A stretch of 64,000 bases of DNA, from the NCBI RefSeq assembly GCF_001645105.1, contig NZ_LKEG01000052.1, positions 126,508 to 190,507 on the forward strand. Direction: 5' to 3'. The position numbers were made by a program, and so were the translations under genes. The first letter of the stretch is position 1, and each line of letters begins with the position of its first letter. Below are positions 1-8,749 of this stretch, in pieces. This DNA comes from Pseudomonas marginalis (GTDB lineage: Bacteria; Pseudomonadota; Gammaproteobacteria; Pseudomonadales; Pseudomonadaceae). The notes under the pieces are model-generated. The model did not search any database, was not told the origin of the DNA, and was given only the letters and a program-made list of their open reading frames with translations.

Positions 1-511
1 ACGCGGCGGCCTTATTGGGGCTGCTACACAGCCCAGCGCGGGGCAAGCCCGCTCACCACACACGCACTTCGAACGCGCTGGATACTAAGGTGCATAGGAT
101 TGCGAGATGAATGACCTGGTCATTTAAACGCTGTTGTAGTGAGCGGGCTTGCCCCGCGCTGGGCTGCGAAGCGGCCCCAACACCTGCCACCCCGTTCTAC
201 CTGACAAAACGCGGCGGCCTCGTTGGGGCTGCTACGCACCCCAGCGCGGGGCAAGCCCGCTCACCACACATGCACTTCGAACGCGCTGGATACTAAGGTG
301 CATAGCGTTGCGAGATGAATGACCTGGTCACTCAAACGCCGTTGTAGTGAGCGGGCTTGCCCCGCGCTGGGCTGCGAAGCGGCCCCAACACCCACCACCC
401 CGTTCTACCTGACAAAACGCAGCGGCCTCGTTAGGGCTGCTACGCACCCCAGCGCGGGGCAAGCCCGCTCACCACACACGCATTTCGAAGGTGCTAGATA
501 CTGAGGCGCAT
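1..511. repeat. 208-bp tandem repeats carrying REP/REPIN palindromes
   Basis: Units start at 1, 209 and 417 with a period of exactly 208 bp, giving about 2.5 copies. Each unit has a REP in one orientation (for example from about 130, core GTGAGCGGGCTTGCCC) and its inverted partner about 90 bp on (from about 222). The stretch resembling the last bases of nadC at 493-511 also recurs at 285-303 and 77-95, so the duplicated unit includes the nadC 3' end. Two 61-residue open frames here (111-296, 319-504) are by-products of the repeat. No gene is seen before nadC. Confidence 0.85.
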
Positions 512-1342
512 CGACAAGTCCACTGCCTTCACATCTTTGGTCATCGCACCGATCGAGATGTAGTCCACCCCGGTCTCTGCAATCGGCAGCAGGGTGCTTT
601 CATTGATCCCGCCGCTGGCCTCCAGCTTGGCCTTGCCGCCGTTCAGGCGCACGGCTTCACGCATATCGTCCAGGCTCAACTCATCGAGCATGATGATGTC
701 GGCGCCTGCCGCCAGGGCTTCGCGCAGTTCCTCCAGGCTTTCCACTTCGATTTCCACCGGCTTGCCGGGTGCGATCTTGTGGGCGGCCGTGATCGCCTGG
801 GCAATGCCGCCGCAGGCTGCGATATGGTTTTCCTTGATCAGGAACGCGTCATATAAACCGATACGGTGGTTGTGACAGCCCCCGCAGGTGACTGCGTACT
901 TCTGCGCCAGACGCAGGCCCGGCAGAGTCTTGCGGGTATCCAGTAGCTTGACCTGGGTGCTGGCGACAAAATCCGCCAGGAATTGGGCGCGTGTGGCGAC
1001 GCCGGACAGCAGTTGCAGGAAATTCAGTGCGCAGCGTTCGCCGCTCAGCAGCGAGCGCGCCGGGCCTTCAAGGTGGAACAGCGCCTGGTTGGGGCTGACG
1101 CGTTCACCGTCGGCCACCTGCCAATGCACGGCGACCCGCGGGTCCAGTTGGCGGAAGACCGCATCAACCCAGGCGGTACCGGCGATAACCGCCGCGTCAC
1201 GGGTAATGATGGTGGCCGTGGCCAGCCGTTCGGCCGGGATCAACTGCGCAGTGATGTCGCCGCTGCCGATGTCTTCCAGCAGTGCGCGGCGCACGTTGGC
1301 TTCGATTTCGGCGGTGAGGTCGGCAAGACGGAGATTCGGCAT
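494..1342 (-). CDS. nadC: Nicotinate-nucleotide pyrophosphorylase (carboxylating), quinolinate phosphoribosyltransferase
   Basis: Cytoplasmic enzyme of de novo NAD synthesis that converts quinolinate and PRPP to nicotinate mononucleotide, CO2 and pyrophosphate. The 282-residue protein matches the family length. Family signatures include ALLEDIGSGDIT near the N-terminus, the substrate-binding stretch LLDTRKTLPGLR, the HNHR loop, VEIEVESLEE, IMLDE and the C-terminal LEASGGI and DYISIGAMT. The start is the ATG at 1342, because the longer frame begins with 22 residues that fit no NadC. It sits next to ampDE, as in other pseudomonads. The stop lies in the last repeat unit of the REPIN array. Confidence 0.97.
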   Translation of the reverse strand: MPNLRLADLTAEIEANVRRALLEDIGSGDITAQLIPAERLATATIITRDAAVIAGTAWVDAVFRQLDPRVAVHWQVADGERVSPNQALFHLEGPARSLLSGERCALNFLQLLSGVATRAQFLADFVASTQVKLLDTRKTLPGLRLAQKYAVTCGGCHNHRIGLYDAFLIKENHIAACGGIAQAITAAHKIAPGKPVEIEVESLEELREALAAGADIIMLDELSLDDMREAVRLNGGKAKLEASGGINESTLLPIAETGVDYISIGAMTKDVKAVDLSMRLSI

Positions 1343-1588
1343 AACAGGCTCCACAGACAAAGTGCCCCGATTATAGGGGCAGTGTGCGTTCGAACCCAGG
1401 CTCACCACTCATTTACCGCGTAATGGCAGAGTTTGCTGGCGCAACCCCCCTCATTTGCAAGATAATCTCGCGCCTTGCAATTGGCGTCATAGCTTTGACG
1501 TCTTGAGGATAAGCGGTTATTTCTGGTTCCCGACGGAGCCCGTACCCGATGTTTCCCCACCCCAATACCGCCGTTTCAGGAGGCCAGG

Positions 1589-3739
1589 ATGCACAATGAC
1601 GGAAAGGTGGTGCCAATCAACAAGGCACACGCTACGCCATCGCCGCTCGCCCGCCTGCCGGTGGTGTTGCAGCAGCTGCGCGACAAGGCCGCGCAACAGC
1701 TTCAACAAGGTCTGCAGGACCTGTTCGATAACGCCGACGACACGTTGTTCGAAATGGCCGACAAGGCGCGCAACAACCTCGATCACCATATTTTCTTTGA
1801 AGCCATGCGCGACCTGCGCCTCAAGCGCAAGAATTTCGAACGCGTGTTCATGGAGCAACTGTTCGGAGCTTTTGCCAGCCTGGGCCAGGCGGGGCGAGGG
1901 GAATTGCAACTGGTGCCCGTGGTTTCCTATGACGCGGTGCCGGGGTCTTCCAAGGATGACCTGGAGAAAGCCGTAGCGCTTGAAGCCATGCTGGGGCGGG
2001 TGCGGCACCGTGACGGCCTGGCCCTGGGGCAACTCACGGCGCGCTTGAGCGCTTTGCTGGGCAACCGCCTGGATGAGCGTGAGAACCCTTTGGGGCCGGC
2101 ACTGCTGTGTGAGTTTTTCCTGCGCGCGGGGCGCAGCTTGGGCGTGGAGATCCGCGTCAAACTGATCATGCTCAAGTTGTTTGAAAAATACGTGCTCAGC
2201 GATGCCGACCAACTCTACGGCGAAGCCAATCAATTGCTGGTCGTGACGGGTGTATTGCCTGAACTCAAGGCCGTACCTTGCCGCCGCATCGAGGGGCGTG
2301 CGGGGCGTGAACTCCCGCCTGAAGAAACCTCGTCGGCCGCCGACCCGCTCGTCGACGAAAATGGCCAGCAAGCGTTCGCCGCGCTCCAGCCATTGCTGAC
2401 AGCGGTACGCGGCAGTGTGGCGCCGACGCTTGAAGCCAGCGCCGAACCGCTGCCCATTGCCACCCGTGACCTGTTGCGCCTGCTCTCCCACTTGCAGCAG
2501 TACGTGCCGGAGCCTGAGGCCGAGGACGATTTCGACCTGCGTAACCAGCTTGAGCAGTTGCTCACCCGAGTCAGCGTCAAGAGTGGTAAGTCGCGGGTGG
2601 TGGAGGCGGCTGACGAAGACGTGATCAACCTGATTGCGCTGCTGTTCGAATTCATCCTCAACGACCGCGCCATACCCCATGCCTTCAAGGCCCTGATCGG
2701 CCGCCTGCAGATCCCGATGCTGAAAGTAGCGGTGGTGGACAAAAGCTTTTTCAGCCACCCCAGCCACCCGGCGCGGCGCCTGCTCAATGAAATCGCGGCG
2801 GCCGCCATGGGCAGCAGCCCGCGTGATGACTACCAGCGTGACCACCTCTACCTGCGCATTGAGCAGGTGGTGCAGCGCTTGCTCAATGAGTTCGTCGAAG
2901 ATCCGGCGATTTTTTCCCAATTGCTCGCGGAGTTCAGCGCGTTTACCGCCGATGAGCGGCGGCGCAGCGACTTGATTGAACAGCACACCCGCGATGCCGA
3001 AGCCGGGCGCGTGCGCACCGAAGCCGCCCGCCAGCGCGTGGCCGATGTGCTGAATAAACGGCTGTTAGGCAAGGTCCTGCCGCGTCCGGTCGTGCAGTTC
3101 CTGCAGCAGGCCTGGAGCCAGGTGCTGTTGCTGGCCAGCCTCAAACACGGCGAGCAATCAGTGCAATGGCAAGCGGGCCTGCGCACCATGGACGAGCTGA
3201 TCTGGAGCGTCAGCCTGCAACAAGACACCGAAGCCGGGCGCCATTTGCTCGAGCAACTGCCCGGTTTGCTCAAGGCGTTGCGCGACGGTCTTACCAGCGC
3301 GGCGTTCGACCCCTTCAGCACGCGAGAGTTTTTTGTGCGCTTGCAGGCCCTGCATGTCCAGGCGCCTGAAGGCGTTGATGAGTTGATCGAAGTGCGCGAG
3401 CCGTTTGTACTCAGCGCAACGTCCTCCGATCAGGTCACCGATTTGCCGGACAACGACCCCGACCTGCTCAGGGCCCATCAACTCAAGGTGGGAGGCTGGG
3501 TGGTGTTCCAGGAAGACGGCGCCAACGCGCTGCGGTGCAAGTTGACGGCGATCATGGCGCCAGCCCATACGTATATTTTTACCAGTCGCACGGGGCTCAA
3601 GGTCTTGGAGAAAAGCGCCGGCCAGTTGGCCTTGGCGTTCAAGCGTGGCGTGCTGCATACCCTGGATGACGGACCGCTGTTCGAGCGCGCGTTGGCCGCG
3701 GTAGTGGGCAAATTGCGGCAACTCAATCACGGCAAGTGA
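1589..3739 (+). CDS. DUF1631 family protein, thymidine phosphorylase-annotated type
   Basis: A 716-residue cytoplasmic protein of the DUF1631 family. It has no signal peptide or membrane segment and is largely charged and helical. The N-terminal part (about 20-250) holds the family-like core with RKNFERVFMEQL and GVEIRVKLIMLKLFEKYVL. The C-terminal 100 residues (KVGGWVVFQEDGANALRCKLTAI, then YIFTSRTGLKVLEKS) look like a small beta-barrel, plausibly PilZ-like, but I cannot confirm that. An AGGAGG lies 5 nt before the ATG. It lies between nadC (opposite strand) and ampD. The function is unknown; some databases label such proteins thymidine phosphorylase without enzymatic support that I know of. 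Confidence 0.8.
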   Translation: MHNDGKVVPINKAHATPSPLARLPVVLQQLRDKAAQQLQQGLQDLFDNADDTLFEMADKARNNLDHHIFFEAMRDLRLKRKNFERVFMEQLFGAFASLGQAGRGELQLVPVVSYDAVPGSSKDDLEKAVALEAMLGRVRHRDGLALGQLTARLSALLGNRLDERENPLGPALLCEFFLRAGRSLGVEIRVKLIMLKLFEKYVLSDADQLYGEANQLLVVTGVLPELKAVPCRRIEGRAGRELPPEETSSAADPLVDENGQQAFAALQPLLTAVRGSVAPTLEASAEPLPIATRDLLRLLSHLQQYVPEPEAEDDFDLRNQLEQLLTRVSVKSGKSRVVEAADEDVINLIALLFEFILNDRAIPHAFKALIGRLQIPMLKVAVVDKSFFSHPSHPARRLLNEIAAAAMGSSPRDDYQRDHLYLRIEQVVQRLLNEFVEDPAIFSQLLAEFSAFTADERRRSDLIEQHTRDAEAGRVRTEAARQRVADVLNKRLLGKVLPRPVVQFLQQAWSQVLLLASLKHGEQSVQWQAGLRTMDELIWSVSLQQDTEAGRHLLEQLPGLLKALRDGLTSAAFDPFSTREFFVRLQALHVQAPEGVDELIEVREPFVLSATSSDQVTDLPDNDPDLLRAHQLKVGGWVVFQEDGANALRCKLTAIMAPAHTYIFTSRTGLKVLEKSAGQLALAFKRGVLHTLDDGPLFERALAAVVGKLRQLNHGK

Positions 3740-3800
3740 TCGCAACCGGAGGGGCGAACGCGGCATACTGGTCAGACTTTGTCTCATTCAAGGAACCTGT

Positions 3801-4364
3801 ATGCAGTTGGACCCCACCAGCGGTTGGTGCGAGGGCATCCGTCATTGCCCTTCACCCAACTTCAACGAGCGCCCCACAGGCGAAATCTCACTGTTGGTGG
3901 TGCATAACATCAGCCTGCCACCGGCGCAGTTCGCCACTGGCAAAGTGCAGGAATTTTTTCAGAATCGCCTGGATGTCACGGAACATCCCTACTTTGAAGG
4001 GATTGCCGCCCTACGGGTGTCCGCGCATTTTCTGATTGAGCGCGACGGTACGGTGACGCAGTTTGTATCCTGCCTCGATCGGGCCTGGCATGCCGGGGTC
4101 TCGCAGTTCGAGGGGCGAGAAACCTGTAATGACTTTTCTTTGGGGATTGAGCTGGAAGGCACGGATGATCTGCCGTTCACCGATGCCCAATACGCATCGC
4201 TGATCGATCTGAGCCGCCAGTTGCTGGCGGCTTACCCCGACATTACTCCCCAGCGCGTGTGTGGTCACAGCGATATCGCCCCGGGGCGCAAGACCGATCC
4301 CGGCCCCGCTTTTGATTGGACGCGCTTTCGCAGCGCCCTGCAGGATGGAGGACACGCACGATGA
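3801..4364 (+). CDS. ampD: 1,6-anhydro-N-acetylmuramyl-L-alanine amidase AmpD
   Basis: Cytoplasmic zinc amidase that removes the peptide from anhydro-MurNAc-peptides during peptidoglycan recycling, which keeps the AmpR inducer low and AmpC beta-lactamase off. It is 187 residues long, the usual AmpD size. Visible zinc-site elements are VVHNIS with His at about 35 and the C-terminal CGHSDIAPGRKTDPGPAFDW, which supplies the second His and the Asp. SAHFLIERDGTVTQFV and NDFSLGIELEG are typical amidase_2 strands. There is no signal peptide, as expected for AmpD and unlike periplasmic AmiD. The stop overlaps the ampE start by four bases. Confidence 0.96.
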   Translation: MQLDPTSGWCEGIRHCPSPNFNERPTGEISLLVVHNISLPPAQFATGKVQEFFQNRLDVTEHPYFEGIAALRVSAHFLIERDGTVTQFVSCLDRAWHAGVSQFEGRETCNDFSLGIELEGTDDLPFTDAQYASLIDLSRQLLAAYPDITPQRVCGHSDIAPGRKTDPGPAFDWTRFRSALQDGGHAR

Positions 4365-5197
4365 GTTTCCTGGTGTTGGTACTGGCCGTATGGATCGAGA
4401 AGTTCTCGGCGCTGCGCCAGCGATTGCAGCGTGATGGCGGTTGGCTGCGCGAGCTGGCCAAGCTGGAATCGAGCCCGCGCATGGGCAAGCAACCCTGGCT
4501 GATTCTGGCGTTACTGGTGTTGTTCCCCGTCGCGCTACTGGCCTTGTTGCTGCTGGTGCTGGAACCGGTGGCCTACGGACTGCTGGCACTGCCGGTGCAC
4601 TTGCTGGTCGTGATCTACAGCCTGGGCCGCGGTGATCTGCTCGCCGGGCTCGGGCCCTTCCGCGATGCCTGGCGACGTGGCGACCTGCAAGCGGCCGAGC
4701 ATGTCGCGGAGCGTGACCTGAACCTGAGCGCCGACAGTGGCGAGCAATTGCTCGAACGCGTCCAGGGCCATCTGTTGTGGCAGGCCTACCAGAGCTTTTT
4801 CGCGGTGATTTTCTGGTATTTCCTGCTGGGCCCGGTTGCCGCGTTGGCGTACCGCCTGCTCGCATTGGCCAGTGAACACAGCAAGAACCCCCTGGTGGCT
4901 GAGCGTGCCGGGCAACTGCGTCATGCATTTGACTGGTTGCCGGTACGCCTGCTGGCGGCCAGTTTTGCCCTGGTGGGCAACTTCGTCGCAGTCGGTCGCG
5001 TGATGCTGCACGAACTGCTGAGTTGGGACATCAGCGCTGCTGAACTGGTGGAAAAAGTCGGCTTGGTCGCTGCCGAAATCCCGCCGCCGGCGGTAGGTCC
5101 CGATGGCATCAACAGCCTGGACCGGATATGGGAGCTGCTGCTGCGTGCGGCGGTGCTGTGGTATGCCGGGTTTGCGATCTGGACCGTGTTGCCCTGA
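4361..5197 (+). CDS. ampE: Regulatory signalling inner-membrane protein AmpE
   Basis: A 278-residue integral membrane protein encoded in one operon with ampD (ATGA overlap, GGAGG nine bases upstream). Hydrophobic segments run at about 47-72 (ILALLVLFPVALLALLLLVLEP and onward), 143-165 (FFAVIFWYFLLGPVAALAYR), 195-215 and at the C-terminus (LLLRAAVLWYAGFAIWTVLP). The proposed role is to sense or modulate cell-wall recycling signals with AmpD; its biochemical activity is not established. The ATG at 4361 was chosen over an upstream frame start at 4316 because of the ribosome site and the family N-terminus MSFLVLVLAVWIEKF. Confidence 0.93.
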   Translation: MSFLVLVLAVWIEKFSALRQRLQRDGGWLRELAKLESSPRMGKQPWLILALLVLFPVALLALLLLVLEPVAYGLLALPVHLLVVIYSLGRGDLLAGLGPFRDAWRRGDLQAAEHVAERDLNLSADSGEQLLERVQGHLLWQAYQSFFAVIFWYFLLGPVAALAYRLLALASEHSKNPLVAERAGQLRHAFDWLPVRLLAASFALVGNFVAVGRVMLHELLSWDISAAELVEKVGLVAAEIPPPAVGPDGINSLDRIWELLLRAAVLWYAGFAIWTVLP

Positions 5198-5236
5198 CTG
5201 CGAACACACATCAGAAAATGTGGGGCCAGGCTTGCT

Positions 5237-5280
5237 GTAGTGAGCAGGCTTGCCCTGCGCTGGGCTGCGAAGCAGCCCCA
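5237..5280 (+). repeat. Solitary degenerate REP palindrome
   Basis: The sequence is a variant of the REP seen at 130-175 (GTGAGCAGGCTTGCCC here, one base changed) followed by the same GGGCTGCGAAGC tail. It lies between ampE and the chemoreceptor gene, where it may also slow transcription leaving ampE. No inverted partner is present. Confidence 0.7.
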
Positions 5281-5428
5281 CCGAATCCTGAGTAAACCCG
5301 CATTGTTTCCGTGGTGCCCCTCCTTTCGTTAACCTTAAGTTACAAAACTCCCTTTCAAATTGAGCTATACAGATGCTGGCTAACTGCCGCCCTGCGCCTC
5401 AATAAAAATAAAAGAAGGGGAGTTCACA

Positions 5429-7459
5429 GTGAAGAGCTTGCTCTATCCCGCCGTCGCGTTGATGAACCGCCTGAGCTTCGGCATGAAGTTCAGTTTGATC
5501 AGTGTGTTGTTCCTGCTGCCGATGCTGGCAACCAACTACTACCTGGTGCGTGATTCGTGGCGTGAATTCCAGGGGACCCGTGTGGAGCTGCAAAGCCTCG
5601 ACTTGCTCGGCAGCAGCCTGGCCCTGCGCCGCGACCTGGAAACCCTCAACAACCAAGTACAGATCAACGCGACCCTTGGTCAATCCGGCAAGGCCGGTGA
5701 CCTTGAGGGCAAGATCAGCGCCTTGGAGCACAGCGTGCTGACTCGCCTGCAAGGCCTCAATGCCATGACCACCGAGCCTGAGCAAATCGCTGCGTTTGAC
5801 GCCAAGCGCGACGAGTTGATTGCGGCCTTCAAGGCCCAGCAACAGGAAACGTCGCTGCTGAGCAAAAGTGCACTGATCGGCAAGTTGCTCAACAAGGCCC
5901 AGATGCTCAGCCAGATCATCGCCAGTCAATCCGGCTTGAGCCGCGATTCCCAGAGTGATCTGCGCCAGCTCAGCGCACTGATCACCAGCGTCACCCCGCA
6001 GGTCACCCAGACCCTTGGCGAAGGTCGGGCGATGGGCGCTTACTCCCTGGGCCAGGGTTTTCTCAATTCGGCGTCCAGTACGCGCTTTGACGAACTGCTG
6101 CAGCAATTGGAAAAACTCCAAGCCGAATATGGCCTGAAGTTGCAGGATGCCCTGGGCTCCAGCAACGCCGCCCACGCGACGCTAGACAGCCTGGCCCAGG
6201 CCAGCAGTGCCAGCCTCAAGCAAGGCAGCGAGTTGTTTGAGGAGCAGGTGGTGATGGCCGAAACCCTCGACGCGCCCTGGCAGGGATTCTACGACAGCGT
6301 CAGCCAACTGATGGCCCGGACCTACCAGCTTGACGACGCCACGTTGACGTTCCTGGAGCAGCAGTTGGAGCAGCGCCTGGCGCAGAATCGCACGCATATG
6401 GTGGTGTTGGTCTCTGCCCTGACGGCGGTGTTCTTGCTGATCTTCTATCTGTACGCAGGCTTCTATGCCTCCACCCGCACCACGCTGCGCCGTCTGGGCG
6501 CGATGATGGACAAGGTGGCGGCCGGCGACATGACCGTCACGTTTGTCGCCCAGAGCCGCGATGAACTGGGCGACCTGGGTCAGCTGTTCAACGGCACTGT
6601 GGCGAAGATCCATGACTTGATCGAGCGCGTCGGGCACACCGTCAGCCAGGTTGAACGCCAGGCCGGCCAGGTGGAAACGGTCTCGGCCCGGAGCAATCAG
6701 GCGGTTGCCGGGCAGCGTACCCGGATCGAGCAGGTGGCGACGGCCATGAACCAGATGTCGTCCACTGCCCAGGAGGTCGCGCGCAGCGCAGCGACGGCGG
6801 TCAGCAGCGCTCACAGCGTCAACGACGAAACCGTCAGCGGCCGTGGCTTGGTGCAATCCCAGCAGGGCAGCATTGCGCGGCTGGCCTCGGAGATCGATCA
6901 GTCGGTGCGGGTGATCAACCAATTGGCCACCGACAGCCAGTCCATCAGTAGCGTATTGGAAGTGATCAAAAGCATCGCCGAGCAAACCAACCTGCTGGCA
7001 CTCAATGCCGCCATCGAGGCGGCGCGGGCCGGTGAGCAGGGGCGTGGTTTTGCGGTGGTGGCCGACGAGGTGCGCACCCTGGCCCGGCGCACCCAGCACT
7101 CCACAGAGGAAATCGAACAGATGATCAGCCGCTTGCAAGGCGGTGTGGCGGCGGCAGTAAGGGCCATGGGCAGCAGCCATGAGATGGCCAACGGCACCGT
7201 GGGTCAGTCGGAAAAAGTCCAGCAGGCTTTGGAAAATATCCTCGGCGCCGTAGGGATGATCGTTGATCAGAATCAGCAGATCGCCGCCGCCGTGGAACAA
7301 CAGACCGCCGTTGCCCACGACATTGACCAGAACATCGTGGCCATCAATCGGGCTGGCGAATACGCCGCCGAAGGAGCGCACCAGACCGAGGCGGCGAGCC
7401 GGCAACTGTCGATGCAGGTGATTGAGTTGAAGCACTTGATCGGTGCGTTTCGCGTGTAA
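5429..7459 (+). CDS. Methyl-accepting chemotaxis protein
   Basis: A transmembrane chemoreceptor of 676 residues that signals to CheA/CheW. It has an N-terminal membrane segment (about 22-42), a large helical periplasmic domain (about 45-325), a second membrane segment (about 328-350), a HAMP domain and a cytoplasmic signalling domain. The signalling tip EQTNLLALNAAIEAARAGEQ starts at about 517. No C-terminal NWETF-like CheR/CheB tether is visible; it ends in LIGAFRV. The start is GTG, supported by AAGGGGAG six bases upstream. The ligand cannot be read from the sequence. In PAO1, as I recall, a chemoreceptor gene (PA4520) also follows ampE. Confidence 0.95.
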   Translation: MKSLLYPAVALMNRLSFGMKFSLISVLFLLPMLATNYYLVRDSWREFQGTRVELQSLDLLGSSLALRRDLETLNNQVQINATLGQSGKAGDLEGKISALEHSVLTRLQGLNAMTTEPEQIAAFDAKRDELIAAFKAQQQETSLLSKSALIGKLLNKAQMLSQIIASQSGLSRDSQSDLRQLSALITSVTPQVTQTLGEGRAMGAYSLGQGFLNSASSTRFDELLQQLEKLQAEYGLKLQDALGSSNAAHATLDSLAQASSASLKQGSELFEEQVVMAETLDAPWQGFYDSVSQLMARTYQLDDATLTFLEQQLEQRLAQNRTHMVVLVSALTAVFLLIFYLYAGFYASTRTTLRRLGAMMDKVAAGDMTVTFVAQSRDELGDLGQLFNGTVAKIHDLIERVGHTVSQVERQAGQVETVSARSNQAVAGQRTRIEQVATAMNQMSSTAQEVARSAATAVSSAHSVNDETVSGRGLVQSQQGSIARLASEIDQSVRVINQLATDSQSISSVLEVIKSIAEQTNLLALNAAIEAARAGEQGRGFAVVADEVRTLARRTQHSTEEIEQMISRLQGGVAAAVRAMGSSHEMANGTVGQSEKVQQALENILGAVGMIVDQNQQIAAAVEQQTAVAHDIDQNIVAINRAGEYAAEGAHQTEAASRQLSMQVIELKHLIGAFRV

Positions 7460-7588
7460 GACCGTGGTGTGGGAATTCGCTCTTGTTGATGTAGTGCCTG
7501 TCCTGATTTCACGGAGTCCCTTTTCTGGCCGCGTGAAGGGGGGAGAATTTGTTTCAATCAAATTCAGGTTCAACGGAGCGCGACGACG

Positions 7589-8017
7589 ATGACCACTGCG
7601 ATCGGCATCAAAGGGCATTGTGCCCATTGTGATATCAGGTTTGAACTCAAGCCGTGGCAACTGAATGCCATCGCGATCCAAGAGCCTTTCGACTGCCCGT
7701 ACTGCCAACGGATCGTGCAGTTGAACTGCCCCCGCCAATTGCGCCAGTTCAAGGCGCTGGACCATTGGGCGCTGGTGCAACCGAGCATGGTGGTGTTCAC
7801 CTGCATGGTGCTGATTGTGGCGCTGGTGGCGGAGTGGGTGGGGCTGATCAGCGTGATCGGTCAGTTCAACGTCTCGCTGGTGATGCTGCTGATGCATTTC
7901 CTGGTGCTGCGCTACGCCCGCTACCGGCAGCGAATGACGCTGGACCTGCAAGTGGTCACGCCGGTGCTACCAATTGAACAGCTCGCACGCATTGCGTGTG
8001 CTCGCCTCAGCCAGTAA
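7589..8017 (+). CDS. Small zinc-ribbon membrane protein of unknown function
   Basis: A protein of 142 residues. The N-terminal 50 residues carry two CxxC pairs (CAHC at about 11-14 and CPYC at about 36-39), which look like a zinc ribbon. Two hydrophobic segments follow (about 69-88 and 93-112), ending in a basic RYARYRQR that would face the cytoplasm. I do not recognise a named family. Its 3' end overlaps the convergent tatD-like gene by 51 bp. Codon use at the 3' end is reasonable, so the overlap looks genuine, though the last 17 residues carry little family support. Confidence 0.7.
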   Translation: MTTAIGIKGHCAHCDIRFELKPWQLNAIAIQEPFDCPYCQRIVQLNCPRQLRQFKALDHWALVQPSMVVFTCMVLIVALVAEWVGLISVIGQFNVSLVMLLMHFLVLRYARYRQRMTLDLQVVTPVLPIEQLARIACARLSQ

Positions 8018-8749
8018 CAGCGGGCTGATGCCCATGCGCTCGGCCAGGGCGGTGCAGATGTCCGGCAGGTGCTCGGGGCTGTTGCGTTGACCGGGAAACA
8101 TGGCGGGCGCCATATCAGGGGAGTCGGTTTCCAGCACCACCGCGTCCAGCGGCAGTTGCGCCAACACCTTGTGCATACGCAGGGCCTGGGGCCAGGTGGC
8201 GGCACCGCCCAAACCCAGCTTGAAGCCGAGCTTGATGTACTCGCGGGCTTCTTCGCGGCTCCCGGCGAACGCATGGATGATGCCGCCGCGGGGCAGGCGG
8301 ATGCGCTTGAGGGTAGCGATAACCACGGCATGGCTGCGACGTACATGCAGCAACGCCGGTAATTGGAAGTCCGCCGCCAGCTTGAGCTGGGCTTCAAACA
8401 GGCTTTGCTGGCGTTCGCGGTCCAGCTGTTCGAGGAAGTAATCCAGGCCGATCTCGCCCACCGCGCACAGCTGCCGGTGGCCGTGCAGGCGCGTCAACCA
8501 GTCGCCCAATTGCACAAGGTCGGCGGGTTGATGCTCATCGAGGTACACCGGGTGTAAACCAAAGGCTGCGAATATTCCTTCATCCGCTTGCGCCAAGTCC
8601 CACAGGCGCTGCCAATTCTGCTGATACACCCCCAGCACCACCAAGCGCCGCACGCCCAACGTCCGGCTGTGGGCGAGGACGTCCCGGCGGTCGCTGTCGA
8701 ACGCCGGGAAATCCAGGTGGGTGTGGGTGTCGATCAGCTCCACGCTCAA
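7967..8749 (-). CDS. TatD-family metal-dependent hydrolase
   Basis: A cytoplasmic TIM-barrel metallohydrolase of 260 residues, the size of the TatD/YcfH/YjjV family, whose members act as DNases or esterases. Metal-site motifs are visible: DTHTHLD at the N-terminus, GEIGLD (about 97-102), a His in LLHVRRSH, HAFAG and ETDSP near the C-terminus. The start overlaps the stop of cra by four bases, so the two are co-transcribed. The same pairing ahead of the fru genes is usual in pseudomonads as far as I recall. The substrate is unknown. Confidence 0.93.
   Translation of the reverse strand: MSVELIDTHTHLDFPAFDSDRRDVLAHSRTLGVRRLVVLGVYQQNWQRLWDLAQADEGIFAAFGLHPVYLDEHQPADLVQLGDWLTRLHGHRQLCAVGEIGLDYFLEQLDRERQQSLFEAQLKLAADFQLPALLHVRRSHAVVIATLKRIRLPRGGIIHAFAGSREEAREYIKLGFKLGLGGAATWPQALRMHKVLAQLPLDAVVLETDSPDMAPAMFPGQRNSPEHLPDICTALAERMGISPLLLAEASTRNACELFNW

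Noticed and set aside
1..490. CRISPR array
   Set aside because: The repeats are 208 bp long, direct and internally palindromic, with no short unique spacers and no cas genes.
111..504. Two nearly identical 61-codon frames as a possible duplicated small protein
   Set aside because: They are created by the 208-bp repeat and REP palindromes. There is no ribosome site and the second frame runs into the nadC end.
1517..2986. A 489-codon minus-strand frame opposite the DUF1631 gene
   Set aside because: The plus-strand frame has AGGAGG, a normal start and family-like sequence. The minus frame is low-complexity in composition.
5330..5428. A sigma28 (FliA) promoter before the chemoreceptor
   Set aside because: No GCCGATAA-type -10 at the right distance from a TAAA box was found.
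6182..7951. A 589-codon minus-strand open frame across the chemoreceptor and the gap after it
   Set aside because: It is opposite a well supported chemoreceptor with the expected domain order, its composition is His/Arg/Gln-rich, and no start signal is visible.
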